Source of the DNA: Numida meleagris
Taxonomy: Eukaryota; Chordata; Aves; Galliformes; Numididae
Assembly: GCF_002078875.1 (NCBI RefSeq)
Contig: NC_034409.1
Location: forward strand, 105,567,250-105,631,249
Length of the DNA stretch: 64,000 nucleotides
Direction of reading: 5' to 3'
Below, piece after piece: positions 13,387-26,000 of this stretch. The notes under the pieces are model-generated. The model searched no databases. It worked only from the letters and a program-made list of their open reading frames with translations, and was not told where the DNA came from. A program made the position numbers and the translations under genes. The first letter of the stretch is position 1, and each line of letters begins with the position of its first letter.

Positions 13387-15579
13387 TCCTGTGCTGAAGG
13401 TGGCATTTCTCAGCTGGGTAGGCTTGGCAGGGAGACATTCTTGAAGACCTGATGCAGGGCATGCACCACATGGGACTCCACTCTGTGGACACCATCTCTC
13501 CGTTGTCTCATGGATTTTAAAGGCTGGGCTGATTTGGCAAAAAAGAAAAACAATTACATCTGCAGTAGTTTAGTGATGTGTCCTAGACCTCCAGTTATCA
13601 CAGAGGCTTTGTCATTCCTTTTCCTTCACAGGAGAGTAATTACACAATGTATACTCACCCTTTTCCTTTCTGTTCTCACAGAGCGCTGTCATTTCTCAGA
13701 AGAGTATTAGCCCAGTGCAAAAGATGTCAAATAGTTGTCTATCTTTTCTTTAACATTTAAATTGTATTTAACAAATCTTTGAGGTGTTCCAGTGATGGGT
13801 GGGTGTTGTTGTTCTTCAGACCTGGCAGGCAGGTAAAAATAGGGAAGAGCACAATATCTGACCCAATGCTAAACTGAAGGGCAAAGGCAGTGCTGGTTGG
13901 CCAATGGCAGAGATTAGAAGAGTTTGAAACTGTTCATCAGCTGCTTGGGCTGAAGCTGCAGAACTCATTTAACCCCAAACTTCGGGGAGCTCATGTGTCC
14001 TCTATATGTGTTACACACTGTACGATGGTACCAATAAATAACAGTTTTGCTCATCTCCATTTGTCCAGGAGCTACTATTCTTTTGCGATGTGTCTGTTTG
14101 TACTCTCCTTTGCCATACCATCTGCCATAACAAGCCACAGGCCTGAGCCCAGCATTTCTGAAAAACTGCCTCCAGTTTTGAGGTGGAGAATGACTTCTCT
14201 GCTGCCATTTTAATGTTCTTCTGTATGGGAGAAAAGGTCACTATGGAATCTGGACCTAGACCATGAAATCATCAGCCCACAGGAACTGTGGGTTATCTCA
14301 ACCTTTGGCACCTCTAATACAAGCACAGAGGAATGAGGACATTCAGAAAAACATCCTAAAAACTCTGAAAGCACTCAGTCAAACCAGAATATTACAGAAG
14401 TTGGTTTTTCTTCTGGGAAAGGAAAGACAAAACATACGCACCATATAATAATCATGTGACTTAATGTTCTCCTGCAATCGTGTGCAGCTTCTGAGAGGAC
14501 AAAAGCAGTATAAAAAAAATAAACTGTGGATAATAGAACAGATTGGACAGCACTGTTCACTAAATTCACAGAACCATTTTGATTAACCTGAAGAAGAGGA
14601 TGGGTGAGATGTGCACAGAGGCATTTCTAGCAGTTTTTATTTTTTCTCCAGATTGGAATCAGAACTTCAGTCAACAGGAAAAGCTAAATGAGACAGCTGC
14701 AGAGGACACAGCTGAGAAGAAATTCTCACATATGCTCAGAGAGAAGTGTGTGGTCTTTGAAGCAGTGACATTGTCAAAAAAAAAAAAAATTAAAAAAATC
14801 CCACGGGGATTGTGACTCCCTAAGGCTCAGCACAGTGTGGGCACCATCAGGACTGAGGATCAGGCCATGTCCACAGGCTGGCTGCAGGTTTGGATGGTAA
14901 TTTCCTGCTTCATAAGGGCAACAGGATGAGAGTCACTGCAGGCGTATTGCCCCGAGCATGCCCTGCACGCAGATAATGACACTGCTGAGGCAGCTGAGCC
15001 CTCCCATTTCCTTCGGCGAATAAACACCTCTGCTTCCTCTTGATTCTCCCAACAGATATTTGGCTACAGAGCTTCTCAATTTCCTCATGAGAGATGAAGA
15101 AAAGTCTAGGTTTTTCCCAGTTGCGCATATCCCCCCAATTATAATCTTGGCATGCATCAAGACATGATTTCCTCTTTCATCAGCTAGACCTTTGCAGAAG
15201 AATCCCCTGGCTCCTGAGCTGCCAGCAAACACTCTCTTGGATTTACCTTGGCTTGAGAGAGGGCATGGCATACTGGAAAGCTATGTGCCGGTGCCTCATC
15301 AATGACTAAGAGTAAGCTTCAATCTAAAGGCAGCAGGAGGACACTTCTTGGTTTTACCCCACTCACACCCTTGACATTTCAGCAGCAGTTCCCTGTCTCC
15401 CACCTTCACTCACCTCTGGTCCCTTTTCCACAAGAGTTGGACAGCAGAGACATTGCCAAGGCCTTTGCTGCACCAAACCTATAGCTGTAACACCAGTAAA
15501 GCCACATGCACAGTGAAGGACAGCCATGACATTTTTTTCTGAAGGTAAGCAGTGTGTGGGTGGCAGAGGCAGACTGCTG
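13387..15579. other. Intergenic sequence, no gene seen
   Basis: Nothing gene-like beyond short overlapping frames. An A-run sits at 14777-14789, followed by a second short A-run. The stretch 14820-15300 is moderately GC-rich but has no recognisable coding motif. Confidence 0.5.
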
Positions 15580-15635
15580 TCATAGAACGGCTTAGGTTGG
15601 AAGGGACCTTAAAGATCATCTACTTAGATCAGAAG
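15580..15635 (-). mobile_element. CR1 3'-end remnant, minus strand
   Basis: CATAGAACGGCTTAGGTTGG at 15581-15600, then AAGGGACCTTAAAGATCATC, matches the reverse complement of the CR1 3' terminus. After about 55 bp the similarity fades ('tacttagatcagaagtccctg'). It is either a very short truncated insertion or an eroded copy. Confidence 0.8.
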
Positions 15636-18600
15636 TCCCTGTAACTCTTCAACACCTCTCTTCCCTTCAGCTTAGGAGACCTTGTGGTCCTCCTGCAAGG
15701 AAATAGCTCAGCATCTCATTTCCTCCTGTTCCCTGGCAGGGATGGGCATGTCAGAACTGTTGCTCTGTTTTCAGCGCGCTCACCTTCAGTATAGGATTCA
15801 ACCTTTGGGGGTATTAATCTGTTACAACTACGGTACTACTGAGCTAGGCACTAGCATTTTTCTTTTTGTGCCTCTCACCATGACACAGAGTGGGAGAAGG
15901 ACTTCACTTTATGAATAGCGAGGACAGGATGCTGTGCAGTTTTTAGCCTTTTGTGTATTGAATCCATGCTCTGCACAATGGCATGTTTCAGAGTTAACAG
16001 TCCCTCAGGAGGAAAACACACCGGAGGAAGCATTTCCTGCTGTGGGCAGTTGACAGCTGGTGTTGAAACAGGGCTTCTTGAGTGGTGGAGAGGAGGCTAT
16101 TTTGGGGAGGGTTTGGCCACATTATCTTACTCTTCTTGTCAACCGAGTTAGTCAATACCTCCACAAAACTAGTGGCACAACTTGCATGATATGCATGATG
16201 AGATGATATAAACATGAAAAAAAAATCCCCAAACCCAACAACTATAACCAACAATTTGGGCAATCATATAGTTTCCATGAGTAAAACTGGGTGAAATGAT
16301 TTTGATAAAAGTTTTTAAGTCAGAAGGATATTCCTTTTAGTTGATCAAATATCTTGGTGAATTCCCATCAAATTAGTTGAACTTTGAACAAAAAGGGCTG
16401 AGATGACAATGACAGCTATCAAAATATTCAGCTTCATGATTTTCAGGCAGAAATATTCAGAATTCTACTTTGAAACAGAGTGTTGCTTTCCAAAATACAT
16501 CTCTGGGTAAATTTTTAAGATTATTTTTAAGATTATTTTTAAGATTAGGATGAGTGGGCAAGTATTTGTCTATGAAGTCATTTATTTTGGGTTAGGTTTG
16601 CTGGAGATACAAAAGGAGGCTGCAGAGCTCCTGCTCAAGCCACCTGGCATGTCATGCACCGCATATAACAGGACAGCTGCACAGTCTTCTTTTGTCCATC
16701 CATCCCCTGGCATCGTGACTGTCATCACTTCTCATAGCCTCAGCTGACACAATGAATTTTACAACACAGATGAACTCATCTTTTGTGTTGTTGCTTGGTC
16801 TTGTCCATGACTACACCAGCATGCCCATCATACTAGACTACAACTCCCCACATACGTAAGTTCTCAAAGTGCTGTTGCTGAGGCAAAGTCGGTTGCCTTT
16901 TCTCCTTTTCTTCCTAACACTTCCTTTATTATAAAAAGGCTGTGCGGACTTGGGGAAAAGATTAAAAAAAAAAAAGCAGCAAGCTGGATGTTTACTTAAT
17001 TGTTGGTCGAGAGTTGGCTCCTGTTAAAATATTGGCTGAAGGCAATGCTGTAAGCATAGTCCCTTCTACAAGAGTGCCAGAAAACCAGGGGGCAGGTGGC
17101 AGTTCTTGAACAATAGTCAATTACACTTTTTAGGCAAATATTTGCTCATGTGTCCAGACAATAATGTCTTGTGGAAATGTGTTTGCACAATGTCCTTGAC
17201 AAAGACTTCTCTATTAACCTGTACACAATTGAATACAGCTCTGGAACAGTGTTTAACACATGAATTTCTCAGTTTAAGCAACAGCAAAATAACATCATGC
17301 ATCCAACTCTGAACAAAACAACCATTCCAAGTTACCTTTACATAGGAAAAAATTAATGCCTCTTGAACAGGATTTACCTTTAACCTATAAAGAATTTGAC
17401 ATGAGTGCCTGTGCTGGGATCTGTGATATATCTCCTACAATTTCAGAGTGCTTCCCTCATGGCCTTGGCCAGGTTGCTCAAGAACAGAGTTTCAAAAGCC
17501 CCTGCAGGGTATCTGTGTTTTGCCCTAGCCCCAAAAGCAGGCTGTGCTCAGTGCTGCTGAGTGCTCAGTGATGGTCACAACACAATGCTGCCTCCAAGAT
17601 CACATGCTTAGCCACCATACTAATCATGCACAAGAGGCATCTCATTGACCTGTGCCCAGTCAGGGGATGAGTCTATCTGAGCGCTACTGAGGACCACTCT
17701 TGTTCCTCCTCAGCCTCTACATGTGCAGACACTCTGAAGGAGAACCCATGACAGCTTGACACCATCTTCCTCCCGGGAGCCAGTGCCACTGACACTAGCC
17801 TCCTCTTGGGAACAGCAAGGACAACAGAGCCTCATCTTCAGGGGACAAATGGAGTCTGGGGATGTAAGTGGTGAGTGGTAATGTACCACTTTTTCTGGCA
17901 GTCATAGTACTACAGCAAATAATAGTTTAGCCAAGTGGTGTCCCACCTTGAGTGAGGACTGCTGAGGAGTGATTTTGAACTAAAGGTAGACAACATTCAG
18001 CTGCATTTTCCATGTTCCTCACTGGCTTTGGAGTTGCACAAAATGTATGGTCTACAGTAAGGCTGTTAGCCAGGAGCATTTGGGAATTGTTATCTTAGTC
18101 CTTTTACTTGTAAATGACCATTCACAAGCTGCTCCTTTCCCCTCCCATGATTTCCTTAATAGATACCAGTATTTTCTGAATGTTTTGTCTGAAAATGTTC
18201 CAGCCTTCACTTTACACGCCACATGTTCCCTTCATCATAATAGTGATTCAGTATCCACGAGGTTCATGAGTCACCTCAGTGATGGGATCATTTCTTATTC
18301 TCTGAAAGATGGGCACTTACACAGGGGCACATAATATTTGCTACAGGCAGGAAACAAATAAAGTAACCGAAGAGGAACAAACACAATAGTGGCTGAAAGC
18401 TCAGAACCACACATTTATGCTAAAACTGTTGAAAAGTGAGAAAATTCTTCTACTTTGGTCTACATACTCATGAAAATAAGAAGAACCTGTCTCCCCAGTG
18501 TCAAGATCATTACAGGAGTAGATGGATGGAGCTTTTGCTAATGCAGGAGGTCAAACAAAAGAATAACTGGTCCCTACCAGCCTCAGAACTGTGAATCCAG

Positions 18601-19133
18601 GAGTCCAGCAAACCAGACTTGTTTGGTTTGTTCATAAAAATATTCCTGAGCCAATTGTTTAGGCTTTGTTCCTCTTCATGAATGATAAAAAAATCTCAAA
18701 ATCCTGCTGCTGCGTTCCTGAAGGTGAAATCATGCTCTTAACCGTTTTACCATGATCATTATCTTATACCTCTTTCTCTCGCAGTTCTTTTTTTTTTTTT
18801 CCCTGCATCATTTCAACATATATTTTTTTCATAGGCTTTTAAAACCTCCTTCTTGTGCTAAAAGAAACTTTACTTTTCTGGAAAGCTAAAGTTTACTTTG
18901 TAAGGACCACAGAAAGAGACTTTTAAGTAAAAACTGTTATAAAGAGATTGTGTTGAAAGCCTTATTCACTGGTTTTAATGCCTCCTATTTTCTTTCTTTT
19001 CATTTCTTCATGAGCTCAGCTTCAGCTGGAATCCCTTCAGGCACCTTTTGATTTCTCATGATCTCCCAGTTTTGACCATCAATGCACATAACTGAAGAAT
19101 GGCCTAATAATTAGGTAAGTATCAAACACCTAG
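15636..19133. other. Intergenic sequence, no gene seen
   Basis: No supported gene. It contains a perfect 12-bp triplicate at 16512-16547 (listed separately), an A-run near 16960 and a T-run near 18786. The longest frame is about 95 codons, without recognisable motifs. Confidence 0.5.
16512..16547. repeat. Perfect 3 x 12-bp tandem repeat
   Basis: The unit TTTTTAAGATTA occurs three times head to tail without mismatch (16512-16523, 16524-16535, 16536-16547). Perfect identity suggests recent slippage. No gene is nearby. Confidence 0.95.
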
Positions 19134-19410
19134 ATAGAATCATAGAACCAAAGAATCATTAAGGTTGGAAAGACCAATAAGATCGTCTAGTCCAATCATC
19201 AACCCATGTCTGTGACTACTCCATACCACATTCCCCAGTGGACATCTACCCTATTCTTGAACAACTCCATGGATGGTGACTATTCCAATGCGTCACCACC
19301 CTTCCTGAGAAGAAGTTTTTCCTAATACCCAACATGATCCTCCCGTGGTGCAACATGAGGCCATTCCCTCTTGTCGTATTGCTGTTACTTGGGAGATCAT
19401 GGCTGGCTAC
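19134..19410 (-). mobile_element. CR1 LINE fragment, minus strand
   Basis: The plus strand starts with the reversed tail ATAGAATCATAGAACC and then AATCATTAAGGTTGGAAAGA. It continues through CR1 3'-region text ('GTCTAGTCCAATCATCAACC', 'CATGAGGCCATTCCCTCTTG') to about 19410. The element is 5'-truncated and non-autonomous, with its 3' tail at 19134. It belongs to the same broad subfamily as the copy at 7206-7728 but is more diverged and shorter. Confidence 0.92.
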
Positions 19411-21840
19411 CAACAGACTTAAATTGCACTCAGAGGATTTCTTGAAGTTTTCGGAGATGATCAAAACTCCTGAAGTGGCCCAAGAGCTCAGTGTTTAATG
19501 CAGGTTAGCAGGACTTGATGTGTATAGTGGATGGACCATTTAGGAAATTGTCCCAGAAGTCTTTGTTCTGCCCCTCAGTATGCTGCCAGCACGTATTGAT
19601 GGAAAAAAAAAAAACACCATCTATTCAGAAGAGGGAACAATCAGGCCTTGAATAACCATTCTTAATGAATTCTGAAATAACTAAACCATATACTCCATTA
19701 ATTACTGCTCTCCAGAAGACATATTTTAACAGCATGAATGCAAAAATCAGAGTGTACACGAATGCAAGAAATATTTGTTCCCCTGGGCCAAAAGCTGCTT
19801 TCAGTTACACCCAAGAAACCACATTAAAGCCTCTTGCTTGCAGGGTGCCAAGCCATCCTGCCCAGCTCTGAATCCCATTTGCTGCTGTTGACATCAGCAA
19901 GCATAGCAGACGCCCACGATGGTGGCTCAGTGCTTTCCAGACAAAGCATCAGTGACCCAGAATGGCGATGCACGTGTGTGTGTGCTGACTTCTGCATCCA
20001 TCACCCCATTTGTGTTGGTGGCATCTGGACTCAAGCCTACAGGATACAGGGAGACAGTCCCTGCAGCAGAGCTTGACTCAGTCCACTGTCTATTTTGGCA
20101 CTAGAAGTTAGCTTCTGCCTTCTCAGAGATGATTAATTTTGATAATTGGCTTTGCTTTTTTTGTGATTTCTGGACAATGCTGCTGTTAATGAAAGTGAGA
20201 GAAGAGGAGGTGTAGCTGAAGTCAGAGCTGCACACAGCTGAGCACCTCTCCTCACAGCATCTCCATCCTGACCCAAAAACCACACTGCCTGAAACACAAA
20301 GACAGGGTCTCTGGCAAACAGGGGATTGTTCTAACCCACCGCACCACCTAGTGACAGCACATTTAAAAACACCCAATTCCCCCCCACCCATGCATTTTAT
20401 TCCAAAACGTCCTAAATATTTGCTCTTTAAACAGCCCATTTCCACACTCAGTCTCCACTTAAAATGCTTGTTCTGTTTTGTTTTGCTTTATTCTGGGGGC
20501 CTCCCAAGGGCAGTGTCCAGCAAAATGGCTGGGGAACAGGGCTCCAGCCATGAGCTGTCCTTTCTGATGCTGTGTTCCCACTTTGCTATTTCATGACCAA
20601 CTCTGCTGAAATGATGCATGACAATTTGTAGATCCCTGAACAGACCAGCTTTCTACCCAAATACGTGAGTAGAAAAAGTGTATTGCTAAACACAACAAAA
20701 GGAGTGAGCAATGGAATAAAAACACAGGCTAATGCTCAGGGATGGCAACATGCTCAACTGATGCCTCCAAGTTTATGCACTTAGAATAATAAGTGCATTG
20801 TCAGGACCTCACCTCCCCCTGGTCAGTCATGTGGGGCCTTTTGAATTTGGCATTTTAATCATGTTTTGGTGAGAGAAACGTGCAAGAAACAAATGTTAAC
20901 TTTCTGGCTGATCACAGTAGGGATGAGTATATGCTACCTCTGGACCAAAAATCTGGAAGCACATGGGTATCTTTCATAAGATACCAACATGTGCAAAACA
21001 AACAAACAAACAAACAAACAAATAAGATAATCTTGCAGGCAGTGTCACTGCTGAACTTGCTACTGCTAATGAACAATATTTGTTTGGGATCTAGTACTCC
21101 TTGGAGACTGCTGAGCTGCCCGAATAGCTGAGCCTCTTTCGAAAGGCACTCCCTTTGTTTTCAAACACACTGCATACTGAGGCAGCACTTTCAGCCTTGG
21201 AGAAACACTTCATCTGCACACTTTAACTTTTCATTTATAGAGCTATGATCTTATCATTTTCTTTAATGAAAAGAAAAATCCCAGCTATTCAGGTGATAGC
21301 TCTATTAGAGATGTTAATGAATACAAAAAGTCCATTATCTCAGAATGGAATTTTTTTTTTTTTCAGGCAAAAATCTATTGCTTCACTGACAGACAAAAAG
21401 CTGTCTTCAATTTATTATAAGAATTGCTAGGAGAAATAATCTCCCTCCATTAGTTTTATTCTTTTAATCATGAAAATATTCCTATAATTATCATTATGTA
21501 GAATCATTTGCATTCAAAAAAACTTAAAGCTGTGTCTAAATTACCAGGCAAACTCTATATTCATACATTTATGGGCTGTGCTGCCAGAAAGAAAAAATAA
21601 TTAACTTCTCAGTAAAAATCCTAATGATGTTAATTTTATTACAGCAGATCATGCCAGTATACGAGAAGATTAATTCCAATATTGTACATTTGTTTTCTCA
21701 TTGTCTTATTAAAAAAACACAGGATGTATGTATGTGACAGTGTTTTCTTCCTACCAGAAGACCCTCTTCCCTTGATCTTACTCTCAGCAGGTGACAACTC
21801 ATTTTTCACAATGTTATTTTAGCCCATATTATGAGGGCAC
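19411..21840. other. Intergenic sequence, no gene seen
   Basis: No gene recognised. It holds a (CAAA)n microsatellite at 20994-21023, an A-run near 19602 and a T-run near 21351. Confidence 0.5.
20994..21023. repeat. (CAAA)n microsatellite
   Basis: About seven near-perfect CAAA tetramers, the reverse-complement motif of the (TTTG)n run at 13349-13386. No coding role. Confidence 0.9.
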
Positions 21841-21889
21841 TGTAGGGTTTGCTCTGGGGATGTGGCAGTTGCACACTCTGGATGTATTG

Positions 21890-23029
21890 TCACTTGGTTA
21901 AAGGGCAAAGACATGGGCACTGCAGTGGAGGGCCTCTAGCATTTTTCACAGACATTAAAATGTTTAGGGTGCCGAGTGTCTCACTTTTGGTGAATCCTAG
22001 TGCCATCTTTTGGGGGAAAGAGGAATATGCCTTGACAGGCAAATATGCTTTGACACATTTGAGCAGAGTGGCTGTTTTGCTGCCAGGGTTTTGTTCCCAG
22101 AGGAACAGGCTGATGATGCAGCTGATGCACATGTAGAGCAGAGTTGGGGTGCATGGTTTCCAGGGTGCCTTGCTATTGCAGCAGCTTGAGGAGACAAACC
22201 AGGGCTGGCTTTGATGTCCAATGTGATGTCCCGGGACATGTGAGACAGTGTGGCATTCACTGCCCTCAGTGTCCTCAGGGCCCTGGGGATGAAATGCTGC
22301 AGCAGGAGGTGACTGCTGGGGCAGGATCACCAGTCCATTGCGGGATGGGACCTTCCCAGGGGATGGGGAAAATGCAAGCTCTTCCCAAACAGAGCAGCAG
22401 TATTTCACCTGCAGCGTGACAGAGCAGCAGCATGAAGTCATGCCATGGCAATGGAGCAGGCACAGTGCAGGCCTTTCTGGCCCATGCTGCCCTCTCACCT
22501 CCTCTCCCATACAGCTGTGTTTGGCCCTCAGTTGCCTGTAGGGAGCAGGCTCAGCACTGCAGCCTTGGTAAAACCCTTCACTTCTTTCAGTACTACAGCA
22601 CAGCACAGGAGGAACACAATGGCTGCTGGATGGCAGCAGGCGGTGTGGACCACGACAGGATACCAGGCCTGTCCCACAGGTATTCCTGTCCTCTGTGGTA
22701 GCACCTTGGTTGGGCCAGAGAGTGAGGTGTGTAACACTGCTCATTCTCCCTCTCTCTGTTTCGCTCTGTTTCTCCGGATGATTTCTAAGTGGCACTACAG
22801 TCAGAGAAACCAAGAAGGTGTTGAACACTCCCGCTGTGTACACAGGCACAGTGCAGGTAGTGAGCCAGGCTGTCGAGGGCTGCTCTTCCCTGCACAGCCA
22901 CCGGAGCTGGCCTCTCATCAGCACAAGGAACAGCAGCTGCAGAAGGTGACCACGCGCAGCCCAGTCATCTCCAGCCAGAAGGGACACGACAAACCACTCA
23001 AATGCAGAGCAGAGCAATGTGTCAAGCAA
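21890..23029 (-). other. Unexplained 379-codon open reading frame in a GC-richer block
   Basis: This is the longest uninterrupted open frame in the window: 379 codons, ATG to stop, on the minus strand. I recognise no domain in it. The predicted protein is rich in Cys, Ser, Pro, His and Leu and has no ordered motif. The opposite strand is also open for 214 codons at 22445-23089. Double-strand openness, biased composition and lack of domains argue for chance or repeat-derived sequence rather than a gene. The length (379) is close to that of an inward-rectifier K+ channel such as KCNJ15, which I would expect downstream of ERG, but no TxGYG pore filter is present and the strand is wrong. It could be an unannotated repeat or a lncRNA exon. 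Confidence 0.3.
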
Positions 23030-23089
23030 GTTGGGAGATGGTGCTGCAATAGGTTTGGGTGGGTGGCTGGGGCAGCTGTGACTTGTTGA

Positions 23090-26000
23090 CCACTGGAATA
23101 TTTCCTAGACCTTCAATACCACTGCCTGAGCCGAGATACAAAAAGTGACACCAGTAATGTCTTGTAAACTTGCCTTTGCTGAAGAGAAAAATGTGCAATG
23201 CTTTGCAGTGCTTTACAGCTCTCCAAGCAGCTTTACCTGTAGGGATTGTTCAGTCAGAACTGTCCAGCTGCCACTGCAGCCATGGTTACTGGATCTCAAA
23301 CTGTGAGCTAAGTGACAGGGGGAGTTGTAGGAGCTGACTCAATCACTATGTATCATGAGGGAGGGTTAAAGTGGAGGCATGTAGTTAAAGGCGAAGCCCA
23401 GCATGCACTCTTGTGCCTTTTTCAACAGTCATACACAGCATATCACTTTTCTTTTTCACTAGAAAAAGTTCAGGTCACCTTTTTCTCTAGGAGGTGCAGG
23501 GGACTAAGCCTGGGTGTCTCCAGGAGCCTAATTAGATGGCTAATTGCACAAACCAAGCAAGACTAGTTAGGTGCATCAGTTCTCCATATGGACTGCCAGG
23601 ACTCACACCCCTGCACAGATCGCTTGGCAGTCAGACAAAGCAACAAGTAGCCAGGCCTTCCGTAGTGTCTCATATTTCATTATTGTTCAGAAAACTCATT
23701 AGCAGCTTCACAGTCTGTCTGTTTTTGCCCAGAAGTAGGTGACTGCCCATGCACCTGTTGGCTGCTACTACCTTGAAGGCCATAGGAGGCTCCAGCAGCC
23801 TCACAGAATGGGTTTGAAGATGTACAGCATTTTTTTTACTGGCATCCAAGAGCCATAAGATCTGTATTTCTGCCTGTGCAGGAGGATGTTATTGGGGAGA
23901 TAAGTTCCAGTTGCACGTCAACATGCAGGTGTCAGAACAAGACTGTAGACTTAATAATCAAGGGCACCCACAATCCAAAATCCTCATAATAGTCCAGCTG
24001 TTGTTTCTTTTCAGCATCATCCCCAAATCCTCTCTTCCACACCCTCAAGAGAACAAAAAGTTCTGAAAAGTGTTTTGGTGAACATTTTTCTCTTTATTAG
24101 TGATCATTTTTTACCTTCTGGCAGCTGTCTTTGCTGGAGGGTGCCTTGTAACTGAAACTGTGGGTTGCTTTCAGTGCTATAAACTTAGTTCCAAATCCCC
24201 AGGATGAACATGACTTGGTTAAACAATGGACTGGAGAAGATTTTCTGCAACATGTGAGAGACTGAGGGACACAAATCGCATTGCAAGTCTATCACATTTG
24301 AGACCCTAAACTGCTTTGGAAAACTTTTGGAAACCTCATCATCTGTCAATTAATTAACTACTTTTGCCAGGTATTCTGATTAAATAAAACTGTGTTGTGT
24401 CTTCCCATTTATCTGCTTTTGTGTTGTACTGTGCCAAAACTGAAGACAAAATGAGAGTTAGAACCTAGGGACTCTCTATACCATAATTACAAATACAGTA
24501 AGGCCCACTAGACATTTTCCAGAAGAAGATGGCTGAACCACAAACAAAACATCTCAGCTTTTAACCAAAGTAGGAGAAGGAATCATATGGATGTGGAAGT
24601 GCAATGCTAGCTAGGACCACCAACTACATCTCAGCTCTCTATAAAACTATTCCCATAGTTAAAATGGAACAGCAAAAACGTTAAAGCAGAGATTAGTTAC
24701 ACAACTCACAGGCTAATGTGCTAAAATTTTTCACTGTGATCTGCATCTAGTAGTAAAGGAGAGAATGCTGGATCTGGCACACAGCGAGAGACACAACACT
24801 GAATGTCTACTATTTTGGTACACAACTAAAATAACAAGAGTGAACAACGCCTTTTACAAAGAGCCAAGCTAGCATTTTGTACAGCCTACAACAAAAACCA
24901 ACAGAGATATATTGTCTGATGCTTTTATATAGTCTGGAATGATGTATTATATACTGTAAATTTAGCATTTCAGTACATTTAATTGCCGAGGTAAGCTGTT
25001 ACAGAAATGAAAAATGCTGGTTAGTTCATTTTGTATAGCACTCATCAGTGATTGGAACTGGCTATTACATTCCCAGTGCAAATTACCAGCATTGGCAAGG
25101 CTATTTTACAGCTGTTCAGTGTGCAGTCTACATTGTAATGAATTTGTGACATGAAATGTTTGTGGAAATTATAATGAAACATTAGCCGAAAATATACTAA
25201 AGTGGGAAGTGTAAAAAGAGAAATGAACATTTACAAACTCAACTGACTCTTCAGCTGAGCTGGCTTCAGTTGTTATTTTAGCCCAGATGCACTAACTTGC
25301 CTCCTCCTACTGCATCAGACATCACAGTACCTCTCCAGCATCCCCTTTGGGTTCAGAATTTGGAATTAAGCCTGACATTATTTTCTCTTGAACTACTGAA
25401 TTCACTGCAGTCTATGGTCTCCTTTGCTTTCACTTTGATCTCTGTTTCTATTAACTTCCTTATATCCAATTGCTGTTTGTTTTTTTTTTCCCATATTCCT
25501 TGTATCTATTCTTCACTCATTATTCCTATACAGGAGAATAACTTGCTTGGGCTTTCCCAGGAATTGAAGCCTCCCTGGCATCCCCTGACCATATGCAATT
25601 CCCTCTTATCCCAGGCTGTATGTACATGGCAGAGCCTCTGATGTTGCCATCACTAAATCAAGTTTAACACTCAGTAGTAAGTAATCCTTGCAAGAATGTC
25701 TTAAACATTAACTTATACTTCCTCAATAAACTGCTAATAAAGAGGGTAGTGCCATGTCACTTTTCTACCCACTCTGACAGCACTTTATAACACTCTTTCG
25801 TATTTCCCTTTTGATTTCTGCCTCCCACTTCTAATTCTCCTTCCCCTTTCCAAGCCACTGACAGTAGCTCCGTCTGTCATTTCCATTCATCCTTGGTTGT
25901 ATGCCCTCATTCCCGCTGCCTTCTTCACTTTAATCTTCCAGAAACAACTGAGGGAAATATCTTTATTTTCATACCTGTTTTTGAGATTCAAGCCCTTCCC

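Noticed and set aside
21890..23029. Possibility that the 379-codon frame is KCNJ15 (expected next to ERG, about 375 residues)
   Set aside because: No TxGYG pore filter, no two-transmembrane plan, and minus strand instead of the expected strand; only the length fits.
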